Source: Mitsuaria chitosanitabida ATCC BAA-476 = NBRC 102408
GTDB lineage: Bacteria; Pseudomonadota; Gammaproteobacteria; Burkholderiales; Burkholderiaceae_C
DNA: 64,000 nucleotides
Assembly (NCBI RefSeq): GCF_001598255.1
Contig: NZ_BCYP01000013.1
Coordinates: 1 to 64,000 of the forward strand
Direction: 5' to 3'
In this document: in pieces, positions 32,486-44,140 of the stretch
Position numbering within the stretch: position 1 is the first letter of the stretch
Layout: every line of letters starts with the position of its first letter
Program-made: the position numbers and the translations under genes
Notes under the pieces: generated by a model
What the model saw: only the letters and a program-made list of their open reading frames with translations
What the model was told of the DNA's origin: nothing
Database searches by the model: none

Positions 32486-32879
32486 GGTCGGCCTCCTGCT
32501 GCTGGTCCTGGGGCCGTTCCGATTCGTCTGCCTCCTGCAGCAGCGTCATGCCGCGCTCGACATTGAGCGCGGTGCGCACGCCATGCAGCGACAGCCCCAG
32601 TTCCACCAGTGTGATGGCGACGGCAGGCTGCATGCCCACGACCACCGAGGTCGCGCCCAGCACCTTGGCGATGCTGGAGATGCCGGCCAGCATGCGGCCG
32701 ATGAAGGAGTCGACGATCTCCAGCGCGGAGATGTCGATCAGCACACCGGTCGCGCCGGTGTCCTGGATCTTGTTGGCCAAGTCGTCCTGCAACTGCAGGG
32801 CGGTCTGGTCCTGCAGGTCGACCTGGATGGTCACCAGCAGGATCCTGCCCATGCGCAGGATCGGGATGCGGGTGCTCAT
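32466..32879 (-). CDS. rsbS: RsbS stressosome scaffold (STAS protein)
   Basis: This 137-residue protein is a single STAS domain (residues ~5-110) with the phosphorylatable Ser58 in LEIVDSFIGRML, equivalent to Ser59 of Bacillus RsbS. Hydrophobic strands LLVTIQVDL and GVLIDIS and the helix FIGRMLAGISSIAKVLG are typical. The tail is Glu/Gln/Asp-rich. RsbS builds the stressosome core with RsbR and sequesters RsbT. It overlaps rsbR by ATGA and rsbT by 20 bases, implying fixed stoichiometry by translational coupling. Confidence 0.94.
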   Translation of the reverse strand: MSTRIPILRMGRILLVTIQVDLQDQTALQLQDDLANKIQDTGATGVLIDISALEIVDSFIGRMLAGISSIAKVLGATSVVVGMQPAVAITLVELGLSLHGVRTALNVERGMTLLQEADESERPQDQQQEADLDADES

Positions 32880-33733
32880 GCCTGGGCCTTGCCCTTGGTC
32901 ACGACGAAGCCGGCGCGCTTGAGCGCCAGCGACAGCGCATCGGCCAGAGTGGCCTTGGTCGTGATGCCCTCCAGGTCGATGCCCAGGTGCACGATGGTCT
33001 GCGCGATCTGCGGCCGGATGCCGCTGATGATGCAGTCCGCGCCCATCAGCCGGATCGCGGTCACGGTCTTGAGCAGGTGCTGCGCCACCAGCGTGTCGAC
33101 GGTGGGCACGCCGGTGATGTCGATGATGGCGAGTTCCGAGCCGGTCTCCACGATGCGCTGCAGCAGCGCCTCCATCACCAGCTGCGTGCGGCCGCTGTCC
33201 AGGGTGCCGATCATGGGCACGGCCAGCACGCCGTCCCACAGCTTGACCACGGGGGTGGACAGCTCCAGCAGCTCCTGCTGCTGGCGCACGATGATGTCCT
33301 CGCGGCTGCGTTGATAGGTCGTGACGGTGAACTGGGCCATCTTGTCGATCAGCGACGAGATCTCCCAGGTCGCGTCCACCAGCGCCGCCGGCTGGTCGGC
33401 GAAGCGGCGCTGCAGGCCGGCGAAGAGCGGCTTCTTCAGCGCCAGCACGAAGCGGCTGGTGTCCGCCGCCGTAGAGCCCTGCGCCGCGCGGGACGCGGAG
33501 AGCCGGGTCAGGACCTCGCGCACGCCGGACCAGGGCGCGTCGTCGAAGTTGTCGGTGTTGCCGTTGGCGCGCACGCCGGACAGGAGGCTGTCCAGCAGCA
33601 GGCCGGTCTCGCGGACCTCGCTGCCGAGGTCGCGACCGCCGCCGCCGGCGACGAGCTCGGTCTGCCATTCGGCCAGGACCTGATCGCGATGGGTGGACAG
33701 GAGGTCGTCGACCGCGGCGCTGTTCTGTTTCAT
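32876..33733 (-). CDS. rsbR: RsbR-type stressosome sensor/co-antagonist
   Basis: This 285-residue protein has an all-helical N-terminal RsbRD-N-type domain (residues ~5-150), a linker and a C-terminal STAS domain (~161-275). The two regulatory threonines are present: Thr177 in IGTLDS and Thr211 in GVPTVDT, corresponding to Thr171 and Thr205 of Bacillus RsbR. There is no haem-globin or LOV sensor, so the input signal is not evident. Start ATG at 33733 with GAGGA upstream. It is the first gene of the six-gene operon. A weak sigma-54-like site (33792-33807, minus strand, TCGCT at -12) lies 48 bases from the start when measured from its inferred transcription point. Confidence 0.93.
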   Translation of the reverse strand: MKQNSAAVDDLLSTHRDQVLAEWQTELVAGGGGRDLGSEVRETGLLLDSLLSGVRANGNTDNFDDAPWSGVREVLTRLSASRAAQGSTAADTSRFVLALKKPLFAGLQRRFADQPAALVDATWEISSLIDKMAQFTVTTYQRSREDIIVRQQQELLELSTPVVKLWDGVLAVPMIGTLDSGRTQLVMEALLQRIVETGSELAIIDITGVPTVDTLVAQHLLKTVTAIRLMGADCIISGIRPQIAQTIVHLGIDLEGITTKATLADALSLALKRAGFVVTKGKAQA

Positions 33734-33897
33734 GGAGGTCCTCGTGGGCGCTCGGCGGCGCCTTGGCGATGAAGGAGGGCGACGCTGCCGCAGCGATGCG
33801 CCGGCCCGGTGTGGGGCGGCGCATCGTACCTCCAGGGCGACACCCCCGTCGGATTCACGGGGCGAGGATCGGGGGAGGGTATGTCCCGAGCCATCGT

Positions 33898-33913
33898 GGG
33901 CACGCCGGTTGCC
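33898..33913 (+). promoter_or_regulatory. Sigma-54 promoter of receiver-kinase gene
   Basis: GGGCACG-CCGG-TTGCC has GG 33899-33900 and GC 33911-33912. The inferred start near 33924 gives a ~91-base leader to the GTG at 34015. Confidence 0.68.
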
Positions 33914-34014
33914 CAATGCGGTCGTGCGGAACGCTTTGCCGCAGCGCCGGCGTGGACGGCGCCATCACAACAAGGCGAGACGAAGAGATCGAGACAGATC
34001 GTTGGAGGAATGAC

Positions 34015-35112
34015 GTGGCGGATCAGATCAGTGTGCTGGTGGTGGATGACAAGCCTCAGAACCTGCTCGCGATGAGAGCCTTGCTGGCCGACTCCGGCCT
34101 GCAGGTGCTGACGGCGGAGTCGGGCCCGCAGGCCCTGGAACTGCTCCTCGTGCATGACGTGATGCTGGCGCTGCTGGATGTGCAGATGCCGGGCATGGAC
34201 GGCTTCACGCTGGCCGAGCTGATGCGGGGCGCGGAACGCACGCGGCACGTGCCCATCATCTTCCTCACGGCCGGCTCCCAGGAGGCGCAGCGCAGCTTCA
34301 AGGGCTACGAGGCGGGCGCGGTGGACTTCATCTACAAGCCGGTGGACGCGCATGTGCTGCGCAGCAAGGTCGCCGTCTTCGCCGACCTGCATCGCCAGCG
34401 CCTGATGCTGGCCGAGCGCATCGTCGAGCAGGAACGCCTGGCCCGCGTCAACGCGCTGATGCTGGGCGCCCTCAGCCACGACATCCGCAGCCCGCTGTCC
34501 GTGATGATGCTCAACGCCGAGCTGCTGATCCGCCAGACCGAGTCGCCGTCGCTGCAGAAGGCCGGGGCCCGCATCAAGTCGGCGGCCTCGCTGCTGGGCC
34601 GGCAGGTCGATCACCTGGGCAGCCTCGCGCGGCGGCCCTGCGAGCTGCTGCAGCTGCAGCCCACGCCCGGCGACCTCGCGACGCTGGCCGCCCAGCGGCT
34701 GGACGTCGAGAGCAACCAGGCCGTGCTGTGGAGCCCGCCCGCCTTCGAGCGGGTCGGCGACACGGTCGGCGAGTTCGACCAGGAACTGATGGCGCAGGCG
34801 CTGGACCAGCTGTTGATGCAGGCCGCGACGCACGCCGGCGACGGCGCGCTGCGCGTCCAGGTCGATGGCGGCGCGCACCGTTCGCTGATGCTGCGCATCA
34901 GCTTCGACGCGGTGCTGGAGCCGGAGGCGGCGATCCACCTGTTCGGCGGCCAGGAGCCGGTGTCGGGCATGTCCTCGGCCCAGGTCGGCCCGGGTCTGCA
35001 GGAGCCCGAGCGCGTGGCCCGCGCCCATGGCGGCTCGCTGATCGGGGTGTCGCGCGCGCGGCAGGGCACGATGTTCGAGCTGCTGCTGCCGCGCCTGCAA
35101 TCGGAGCGCTGA
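34015..35112 (+). CDS. Receiver-HisKA protein with degenerate ATPase domain
   Basis: This 365-residue protein has an N-terminal receiver with Asp55 (LLDVQMPG), Thr in FLTAG and Lys108 (IYKPVD), a short coiled coil, and HisKA with His155 (LSHDIRSPLS). The C-terminal ~150 residues align by position with a HATPase domain, but the catalytic boxes are lost. The N-box reads LDQLLMQAATHA without Asn, there is no DxGxG, and the G-box is missing. It is therefore unlikely to bind ATP and may work as a phosphotransfer or docking protein. GTG start supported by GGAGG 7 bases upstream. It is divergent from the stressosome operon. Confidence 0.9.
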   Translation: MADQISVLVVDDKPQNLLAMRALLADSGLQVLTAESGPQALELLLVHDVMLALLDVQMPGMDGFTLAELMRGAERTRHVPIIFLTAGSQEAQRSFKGYEAGAVDFIYKPVDAHVLRSKVAVFADLHRQRLMLAERIVEQERLARVNALMLGALSHDIRSPLSVMMLNAELLIRQTESPSLQKAGARIKSAASLLGRQVDHLGSLARRPCELLQLQPTPGDLATLAAQRLDVESNQAVLWSPPAFERVGDTVGEFDQELMAQALDQLLMQAATHAGDGALRVQVDGGAHRSLMLRISFDAVLEPEAAIHLFGGQEPVSGMSSAQVGPGLQEPERVARAHGGSLIGVSRARQGTMFELLLPRLQSER

Positions 35113-35250
35113 GATGCCGCGGCGCAGCAAGGATCGGCGGCCGATGCGCTCGGCCTCCCGTCCTACATCGGCCGCCAGCGCGGCCCGACAGACCGGTGGC
35201 GCGCGGTCGCCCAACATGGTGGCATCACAACCACCACGATGGGGACCGCC

Positions 35251-36141
35251 ATGAACGCCACGACCAATCACTCGTCCGGGACGTCGACCACCACCGAGGC
35301 CGTGACCGCGATCTCGGCGACCGCCGTCGGCCGCCCGGCCAAGAGCGGCGCGTCCCGCCGCGCCTCGCTGGCGCTGCGCGCGGCCGTGGCCGCCGGCGCG
35401 GCGCTGCTGTGCGGCCAGGCCATGGCCGACATCACCTTCTTCGAGCGCGAGAACTTCCGCGGCCGCTCGGTCGGCGTGGACGCGCAGGTCTCGCGCATGC
35501 GCGACGTGGGCTTCGACGACCGCGCCTCGTCGGTCGAGGTGACCGGCCAGCGCTGGGAGGTCTGCGAGGACCCGGGATACGGCGGGCGCTGCCGCGTGCT
35601 GCGGCCGGGCAGCTATCCCTCGCTGCAGTCCATGGGCTTGAACGATCGCATCAGCTCGGCCCGCGTCGTGGGTGAGCGTTCGGACGTGCGCGACGACCGC
35701 TACGGCCCGGAGCCTCAACCCAGCTACTACCGCCGCGGCGACGAGTCGCTCTACCAGGCCCGCGTGACCTCGGTCCACGCCGTCATGGGCCAGCAGCAGC
35801 AGCGCTGCTGGATCGAGCAGAAGGAAGTCCGCGACCGGCCCAACGTCGGCGGCGCCGTCATCGGCGGCGTGCTGGGCGGCATCCTGGGCCACCAGTTCGG
35901 CGGCGGCACCGGCCAGGCCGTGACCACGGCCGCCGGCGCGGTCGGTGGGGCGGTGATCGGCAGCAACGTGAATCGCAATGACACGCGCGCCGTGCAGCGC
36001 TGCGGCGCGGTGCCCAACGACGGCCGGCCCGAGTACTGGGACGTGCGCTATGAATTCCGCGGCCAGGAGCACGCCGTGCAGCTGACCCAGCCGCCCGGCG
36101 CCAGCATCACCGTCAACTCGCGCGGCGAGCCGCGCATCTGA
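35251..36141 (+). CDS. Exported beta/gamma-crystallin and glycine-zipper protein
   Basis: This ~296-residue protein has an unusually long n-region (~45 residues of Thr/Ser/Ala) and then a signal-like helix (LALRAAVAAGAALLCGQAMA). Residues ~60-145 contain two crystallin-type Greek-key repeats (ITFFERENFRGRSVGV and WEVCEDPGYGGRCRVLRPG), which often bind Ca2+ through an N/D-N/D-x-x-S/T-S motif. LNDRISSARV and FDDRASSVEV fit this. Residues ~205-245 are a glycine-zipper 2TM segment (GGAVIGGVLGGILGHQFGGG) as in 17-kDa surface antigens. It is probably an envelope protein. Alternative start ATG at 35239. CGTCCTACA, shared with the 62.9 kb region, lies upstream at ~35159. Confidence 0.85.
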   Translation: MNATTNHSSGTSTTTEAVTAISATAVGRPAKSGASRRASLALRAAVAAGAALLCGQAMADITFFERENFRGRSVGVDAQVSRMRDVGFDDRASSVEVTGQRWEVCEDPGYGGRCRVLRPGSYPSLQSMGLNDRISSARVVGERSDVRDDRYGPEPQPSYYRRGDESLYQARVTSVHAVMGQQQQRCWIEQKEVRDRPNVGGAVIGGVLGGILGHQFGGGTGQAVTTAAGAVGGAVIGSNVNRNDTRAVQRCGAVPNDGRPEYWDVRYEFRGQEHAVQLTQPPGASITVNSRGEPRI

Positions 36142-36254
36142 GGGCCGCACAACCCGCATTGGAGACCCTGGGAACCCTGTGAGCGGAGGAGGAACGGCAC
36201 GCTAGGATCCGGCGCGCTGTCCGGTGCCGATTGCTGGACGACCCCCTTCCGCTC

Positions 36255-39857
<3,603 letters not shown>

Positions 39858-39903
39858 GCGCGCCCGCATCGACGCTTCGACACGACGGGGAGGGGACGCG
39901 CGC

Positions 39904-40749
39904 ATGGCGGGACAAGAGGTCGACATCGAGGTCAAGCTGATCCTGGAAGCGATCTACGAGCGCTACCACTACGACTTCCGCGACTACGCGGGCACGTCGC
40001 TGCGGCGCCGGCTCAAGGCCGCGATGCAGCGCTTCGAATGCCAGACCCTGTCGCAGCTGCAGGGCCGCCTGCTGCGGGAGCCGGAGGTGATCCGCTCGGT
40101 GCTGGGCGACCTGACGGTGCAGGTCAGCGAGATGTTCCGCGACCCCGAGTACTTCCTCGCGCTGCGCGAGCAGGTCGTCCCCGTGCTGCGCACCTACCCG
40201 TCGCTGCGGCTCTGGGTGGCGGGCTGCAGCGGCGGCGAGGAGGCGTACTCGCTGGCCATCCTCATGAAGGAGGAGGGGCTGCTGGAGCGCACCCTGATCT
40301 ACGCGACCGACATCAACCAGGAGGCGCTGGCGCAGGCGCAGGCCGGGGTCTACCGCATCGACCTGGTGCCGGGCTTCAGCGAGAACTACCGGCGGGCGGG
40401 CGGGACGGGCTCGCTGTCGGACCACTACACGGCGGCCTACGACCATGTGCTGCTGGACAAGTCGCTGAAGGACCGCATCGTCTTCAGCGATCACAGCCTG
40501 TCGACCGACAGCGTCTTCGCGGAGGTCCAGCTGGTGTCCTGCCGCAACGTGCTGATCTACTTCAATCGCGCGCTGCAGGATCGCGCCTTCGGCCTGTTCA
40601 GCGAGGCGCTGTGCCGCAACGGCTTCCTCGGCCTGGGGGCCCGCGAGACCATCCGCTTCTCGTCCCACGCCGGCGACTTCATCGAGATCGCCGCGCGGGA
40701 GCGGATCTACCAGAAGCGCTCGCCCGGCACGCCGGGCGGCGACGACTGA
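39904..40749 (+). CDS. cheR: CheR-type protein-glutamate methyltransferase
   Basis: This 281-residue SAM-dependent methyltransferase has the helical CheR N-domain (residues ~5-75; YHYDFRDYAGTSLRRRL) and the Rossmann-like C-domain with SAM motif WVAGCSGGEEAYSLA, acidic ATDINQEAL, catalytic RNVLIYFN and a closing LGARETIRF. It lacks a C-terminal TPR or the receptor-tail-binding pentapeptide site I could identify. No CheB, receptor or CheA is nearby. It follows the three-receiver kinase closely, a known pairing in which CheR-like proteins modulate sensor kinases rather than flagellar chemotaxis. Confidence 0.92.
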   Translation: MAGQEVDIEVKLILEAIYERYHYDFRDYAGTSLRRRLKAAMQRFECQTLSQLQGRLLREPEVIRSVLGDLTVQVSEMFRDPEYFLALREQVVPVLRTYPSLRLWVAGCSGGEEAYSLAILMKEEGLLERTLIYATDINQEALAQAQAGVYRIDLVPGFSENYRRAGGTGSLSDHYTAAYDHVLLDKSLKDRIVFSDHSLSTDSVFAEVQLVSCRNVLIYFNRALQDRAFGLFSEALCRNGFLGLGARETIRFSSHAGDFIEIAARERIYQKRSPGTPGGDD

Positions 40750-40792
40750 GGCGGGGGCGCGCGGCGTCGGCCCGTCGCGCCGCGGGGTGCAC

Positions 40793-40808
40793 GGGCCCCG
40801 GACTTGCC
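40793..40808 (+). promoter_or_regulatory. Sigma-54 promoter
   Basis: GGGCCCC-GGAC-TTGCC has GG 40794-40795 and GC 40806-40807. The inferred start near 40819 is 43 bases before the ATG at 40862, with AGGAG between. Confidence 0.6.
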
Positions 40809-40861
40809 GCACGGGGGCATCGCGATCGTCGTTGCGGTCGCGCTCGCACAGGAGCATCCCC

Positions 40862-41260
40862 ATGGCCACCAGTTCTCTCCTCGGCGGCACGCCCGCGCCG
40901 GCGCAACCCAAGGGCACCGATGCCGACGCCCTCGGCCCGAGCGACAGCTCGGACAGCGGCAGCGACATCCAGCATGAGCGCCGCATGCCGACCGGTCCGG
41001 ACGATCCCGACGAGTTCGGCGCGGTGCCGGCCGAGCATGGGAGCGACACCGATCGCTTCGGTACCGGCGAGCGCGCGTCGGCGACGCCGGGTCGCGATCG
41101 CGACGCGCCCGACATCGCGCCGGACCGGGTGAGTCGGTCCCCGGATCCGGAGGACGTCGACGCGACCATCGACGTGGAGGACCTGGCCAGCGGCGACGAT
41201 CCGTCACTGGGGCCCGACGCGGAGCATGCGGATGACGAGGACGGCGAGCGCCGACCTTGA
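40862..41260 (+). CDS. Acidic disordered hypothetical protein
   Basis: This 132-residue protein is very acidic (Asp/Glu-rich, with DSSDSGSD, PDDPDEFG and HADDEDGE) and has no hydrophobic core, signal or membrane segment. The start ATG at 40862 follows AGGAG and a sigma-54-type promoter. The composition resembles intrinsically disordered stress proteins and, in style, the 148-residue protein at 13743-14189. No family can be assigned. The ~215 bases that follow hold no supported gene. Confidence 0.68.
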   Translation: MATSSLLGGTPAPAQPKGTDADALGPSDSSDSGSDIQHERRMPTGPDDPDEFGAVPAEHGSDTDRFGTGERASATPGRDRDAPDIAPDRVSRSPDPEDVDATIDVEDLASGDDPSLGPDAEHADDEDGERRP

Positions 41261-41475
41261 GAGAAGCCGCCGGCAGCGCGACGCGCCGCGCCGCCGGCGC
41301 CGCTCAACCGCTCCGGTGCGGGCCGGGGCGGCGAGTCCGTCGTCGACGACTCCCGGTGGACACCGTCCGGCGCGAGCCGCGACCCGACGGTGGGGGAGGA
41401 GGTGCTGGGCGCCATCGCCGACGGGCATCGCACGCTCAATGGCAAGCACTGTTCCCGCCGCGGCGTTCCTCGGCC

Positions 41476-42366
41476 ATGATCACGCGCCCTGATGCGCCGC
41501 CGATGAACCGCCTCCGCTCCCCCTTCGCCATGACCTCGCGACCACGCGTCGCGTATCGGACGTGGCTGCCCGCGCTGATGCTCGTCGCCGCCGGACTGCC
41601 GACGCTGGCGCAGGCCGAGTGCGCGCGGCCGATCCGCGTGCCGGTGGCCGACATCGGCGCGGCGGTGACCGTCAAGGACGGGGAGGTGGGCGGCATCTTC
41701 CCCGAGCTGCTGCGCGCCGAGGCTCGCCGCGATGGCTGCGAGATCGTCTTCAGCGCGGTGCCGCGGGCACGGCAGGAGATGCTCTTCGAGACCGGTCAGG
41801 CGGACGTGCTGGTCCCGGCCCGCCGCTCGTCGCAGCGCGATCGGCACGGCCGCTTCGTGCCGATGATGCAGAGCCGCGCGGCCCTGGTCTGGATCGGACC
41901 CGATCGCCCGCGCTTCGTGGACCTGTCCGAGCTGGCGGCCCACAGCACGCTGCGCGTGGGCATCGTGCGCGGCTACGACTACGACGAGCCCTACCAGTCG
42001 GCCGTGCGCGCGCTCGAGCGGCAAGGGCGCCTGGCGCGCGCGACCGACCCGGTGTCGCTGGCGCGGATGCTCAACGAGGGCGTGGCCGACATCGCCGTGA
42101 TCACGCCGACGGCGGTCACCGGCGCGCTGCGGCGCGATCCGCGCTGGCGCCATCTGGCCGAGCGCGTCCATTACGAGATCGACGAGGCCTTGCCTTGGGG
42201 CGACAGCGGCGCCTATGTGTCGCACTCGACGGCGCTGGGCGCCCGCGACCGCGCGCGGATCGCCTCGTGGCTGGAGCGCATGGCCCGCACGGGCACCGCC
42301 TGGCGCGAGTTCCAGCGTCAGTATCCGGAAGACCGGCTCACGGACACCGTGCGTCCGAAGCCTTAG
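41476..42366 (+). CDS. Periplasmic solute-binding protein (SBP family 3)
   Basis: This ~296-residue protein resembles amino-acid-type extracellular binding proteins. A long n-region is followed by the signal helix WLPALMLVAAGLPTLAQA, with cleavage before ECARPI. Characteristic elements are IRVPVADIG, GGIFPELLRAEARR, the FETGQADVLVPA lobe hinge, LRVGIVRGYDYDE and the closing MARTGTAWREFQRQ. No ABC permease or ATPase is nearby, so it may serve as a sensor accessory or partner with transport genes elsewhere. The start is uncertain: ATG at 41476, 41503 or 41530, none with a strong ribosome site; 41530 gives the most normal signal peptide. Confidence 0.82.
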   Translation: MITRPDAPPMNRLRSPFAMTSRPRVAYRTWLPALMLVAAGLPTLAQAECARPIRVPVADIGAAVTVKDGEVGGIFPELLRAEARRDGCEIVFSAVPRARQEMLFETGQADVLVPARRSSQRDRHGRFVPMMQSRAALVWIGPDRPRFVDLSELAAHSTLRVGIVRGYDYDEPYQSAVRALERQGRLARATDPVSLARMLNEGVADIAVITPTAVTGALRRDPRWRHLAERVHYEIDEALPWGDSGAYVSHSTALGARDRARIASWLERMARTGTAWREFQRQYPEDRLTDTVRPKP

Positions 42367-42373
42367 GCGCCCC

Positions 42374-42673
42374 TCAGAGCGCGCCGATCAGGGCGATCGA
42401 GGCCACCACTCCCAGGGCCAGCGCGACGAGCCAGGCGCGCATCGGCGCGGGCTCCTCGCGGGGGCGCCGCTGCTGATGGCGATGCGCCAGGAAGCAGGCC
42501 ACCGACGCGCCGCCCGCCAGCAGGAACACCAGCGCATAGCCCAGGCCCTCGATCGTGCGGCCGTGATGCACGGCCAGGGCGAGGACGATCTGTCCCAGCA
42601 TCAGCCCGGCGACGCCGGAGATCGCGGTGGACGACAGCGCGGCGGAGGCGGCAGTGCGGACGGGCTTGCTCAT
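42374..42673 (-). CDS. Small three-helix membrane protein
   Basis: This 99-residue hypothetical protein has hydrophobic segments at ~14-33 (SSTAISGVAGLMLGQIVLALAV), 42-60 (LGYALVFLLAGGASVACFL) and 78-98 (AWLVALALGVVASIALIGAL), separated by a short basic loop (HRHQQRRPREEP). No domain is recognised. The start ATG at 42673 has only a weak ribosome site. It converges on the binding-protein gene with just 7 bases between stops. Not known to be linked functionally to its neighbours. Confidence 0.62.
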   Translation of the reverse strand: MSKPVRTAASAALSSTAISGVAGLMLGQIVLALAVHHGRTIEGLGYALVFLLAGGASVACFLAHRHQQRRPREEPAPMRAWLVALALGVVASIALIGAL

Positions 42674-43074
42674 GGCGGGACTCGGAGGCGGTGAAGGGCG
42701 GTCGGCGTGGTGTGATCGGTTCGCTGTCCGATCGCCGGAAGGGCCCATGACGACGGGGAACGCGGCGATCGCGATTGTCCCGTCGCGACCGGGCGGCGCG
42801 CGCATCGAAAAGCGCCGAGGCAGCGGAGGAATGCGCGACCTGGCCGTGTGGTTTCGAGCTCGTGCATCGCGGTGGACGTGGTGCACACGCATCACTCGCG
42901 CACCCCGTGAACGCGGGGGTGTTCCAGGCACGCGTCACCCCTTTCGTCGCGCCTTCGAGGTACATCCGGGAAAGGCCCGATTTTTATGTGGCGGGGCGAA
43001 CAGACGCTCTCTGGAGGGGATGGTGAACTGCCTCGTCCGCAATCGTGCGGACGTGTTCTATCGGAGCAACCACC
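42674..43074. other. 401-base intergenic region with leader hairpin
   Basis: There is no supported gene. The notable element is an 8-bp perfect hairpin CGTCCGCA-ATCG-TGCGGACG at 43034-43053, ending 21 bases before the PEP-CTERM start, where it could influence translation of that message. A short AT-rich patch (TTTTTATG) lies near 42981. I found no convincing sigma-54 site here, unlike most other upstream regions in the window. Confidence 0.55.
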
Positions 43075-43872
43075 ATGACCCTGCCTTTGCTCTCCCTGAA
43101 GTCCTCGGCCGTCCAGCGCACCCTGCTGGGACTGGCCCTGGTCGCCGCGAGCGCCAGCGCCTCGGCGCTGCCTTCGTTCACCTGGGACCCCGCCGCCGCC
43201 GGCCTGAACGGCTCTGCGTTCACGGCGGACAACCTGCTGGTGTCCAACTATTCGACCGTCACCTTCTCGGGATCGTCGTTCACCCAGTCCGGCTACCTGT
43301 CCATCAGCGCCGCGCAACTGGGTGGCCTGACGCTGCCCTCGAACGGCCTGAACCAGAACTACGGCTTCTACATCCAGTTCAGCGGTTCCGGCACGGTGAC
43401 CACCCCGGGTGACCTGGGCACGCAGCCGACGCTGGGCACGCTGAACTCGCTGACCTACACGCTGTACGGCTACAACGGCACCGCGTCCTTCGGCTTCAGC
43501 GGCAACACTCCGACCGAATCCGCGAGCGGCGAGGTGGCCCTGGCCACCGGCACGCTGAAGGTGGGCACCGTGTCGACGACGCCGCTGGGCGACGGCACCT
43601 TCAGCCCGGGCGCGCAGGCCAAGCTGTCGCTGACCTGGCTGAACCCGAACTTCCAGACCTCGCTGCCGGCCTACGACATCGCGCTGACGTCGTTCTCGAA
43701 CACGCCGTCGCAGGTCGAGGCGATCGCCAACGGCTTCCGCATCCGTCAGGGCGGTGGCTCGATCAACTTCGCCGCCTCGGCGGTGCCGGAGCCGTCGACC
43801 TACGCGATGCTGATCAGCGGTCTGGCCGCGATCGGTTTCGTGGCGCGTCGCCGCAACCGCTCGGAGAAGTGA
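43075..43872 (+). CDS. PEP-CTERM sorted exported protein
   Basis: This 265-residue secreted protein has a signal peptide (residues ~1-38, TLLGLALVAASASASA) and a Ser/Thr/Gly/Asn-rich beta-type body with no known enzymatic motif. Its C-terminal sorting signal is AVPEPSTYAMLISGLAAIG, then a membrane segment and Arg-rich tail RRRNRSEK. PEP-CTERM proteins are cleaved by exosortase EpsH/XrtA-type enzymes in exopolysaccharide-producing Gram-negative bacteria, so an exosortase should be encoded elsewhere. Start ATG at 43075 with GGAG upstream; the GTG at 43045 is less likely. The low-charge body suggests a surface or matrix role. Confidence 0.92.
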   Translation: MTLPLLSLKSSAVQRTLLGLALVAASASASALPSFTWDPAAAGLNGSAFTADNLLVSNYSTVTFSGSSFTQSGYLSISAAQLGGLTLPSNGLNQNYGFYIQFSGSGTVTTPGDLGTQPTLGTLNSLTYTLYGYNGTASFGFSGNTPTESASGEVALATGTLKVGTVSTTPLGDGTFSPGAQAKLSLTWLNPNFQTSLPAYDIALTSFSNTPSQVEAIANGFRIRQGGGSINFAASAVPEPSTYAMLISGLAAIGFVARRRNRSEK

Positions 43873-44063
43873 TCAGGACCGGGTCGGTCGCCGCGCGCGT
43901 CCGGCCCGGTTCCCTCGGCGAGCCGTTCGCCGCATCGCGCTGCGGGGCGCGACGCACGGAAGGACCGCCGACGCCGTCGACATCGGGGCTGGCCCCACGG
44001 CGGCATCCGCGAGGCCACGGCCACGCGGCAGCAACGCAGTACGGATGAAGCAGTACGTGGAAG

Positions 44064-44112
44064 GGGCCGGATGACACCGGCCCGGCCGCCGTCCTCCCGG
44101 ATCTGGCGGCCG
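44064..44112. terminator. Tandem hairpins between convergent genes
   Basis: Two adjoining stems are GGGCCGG-ATGACA-CCGGCCC (44064-44083) and CGGCCGCC...GGCGGCCG (44083-44090 with 44105-44112). They share one base, so they would compete. They lie between the convergent PEP-CTERM and Crp/Fnr genes and may end both transcripts. No T-run is present. Confidence 0.4.
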
Positions 44113-44140
44113 TGCGAGAGCCCGTCCGCGGCGGCAGGTC

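Noticed and set aside
33792-33807. Sigma-54-like site for the stressosome operon
   Set aside because: Spacing is right but the -12 block reads TCGCT and the -24 block is weak, so it was not listed as a promoter feature.
43020-43412. Upstream reading frame with GGAGGGG in the PEP-CTERM leader
   Set aside because: A ribosome-like site precedes ATG 43020, but the frame runs far into the PEP-CTERM gene out of frame, with no protein-like composition.
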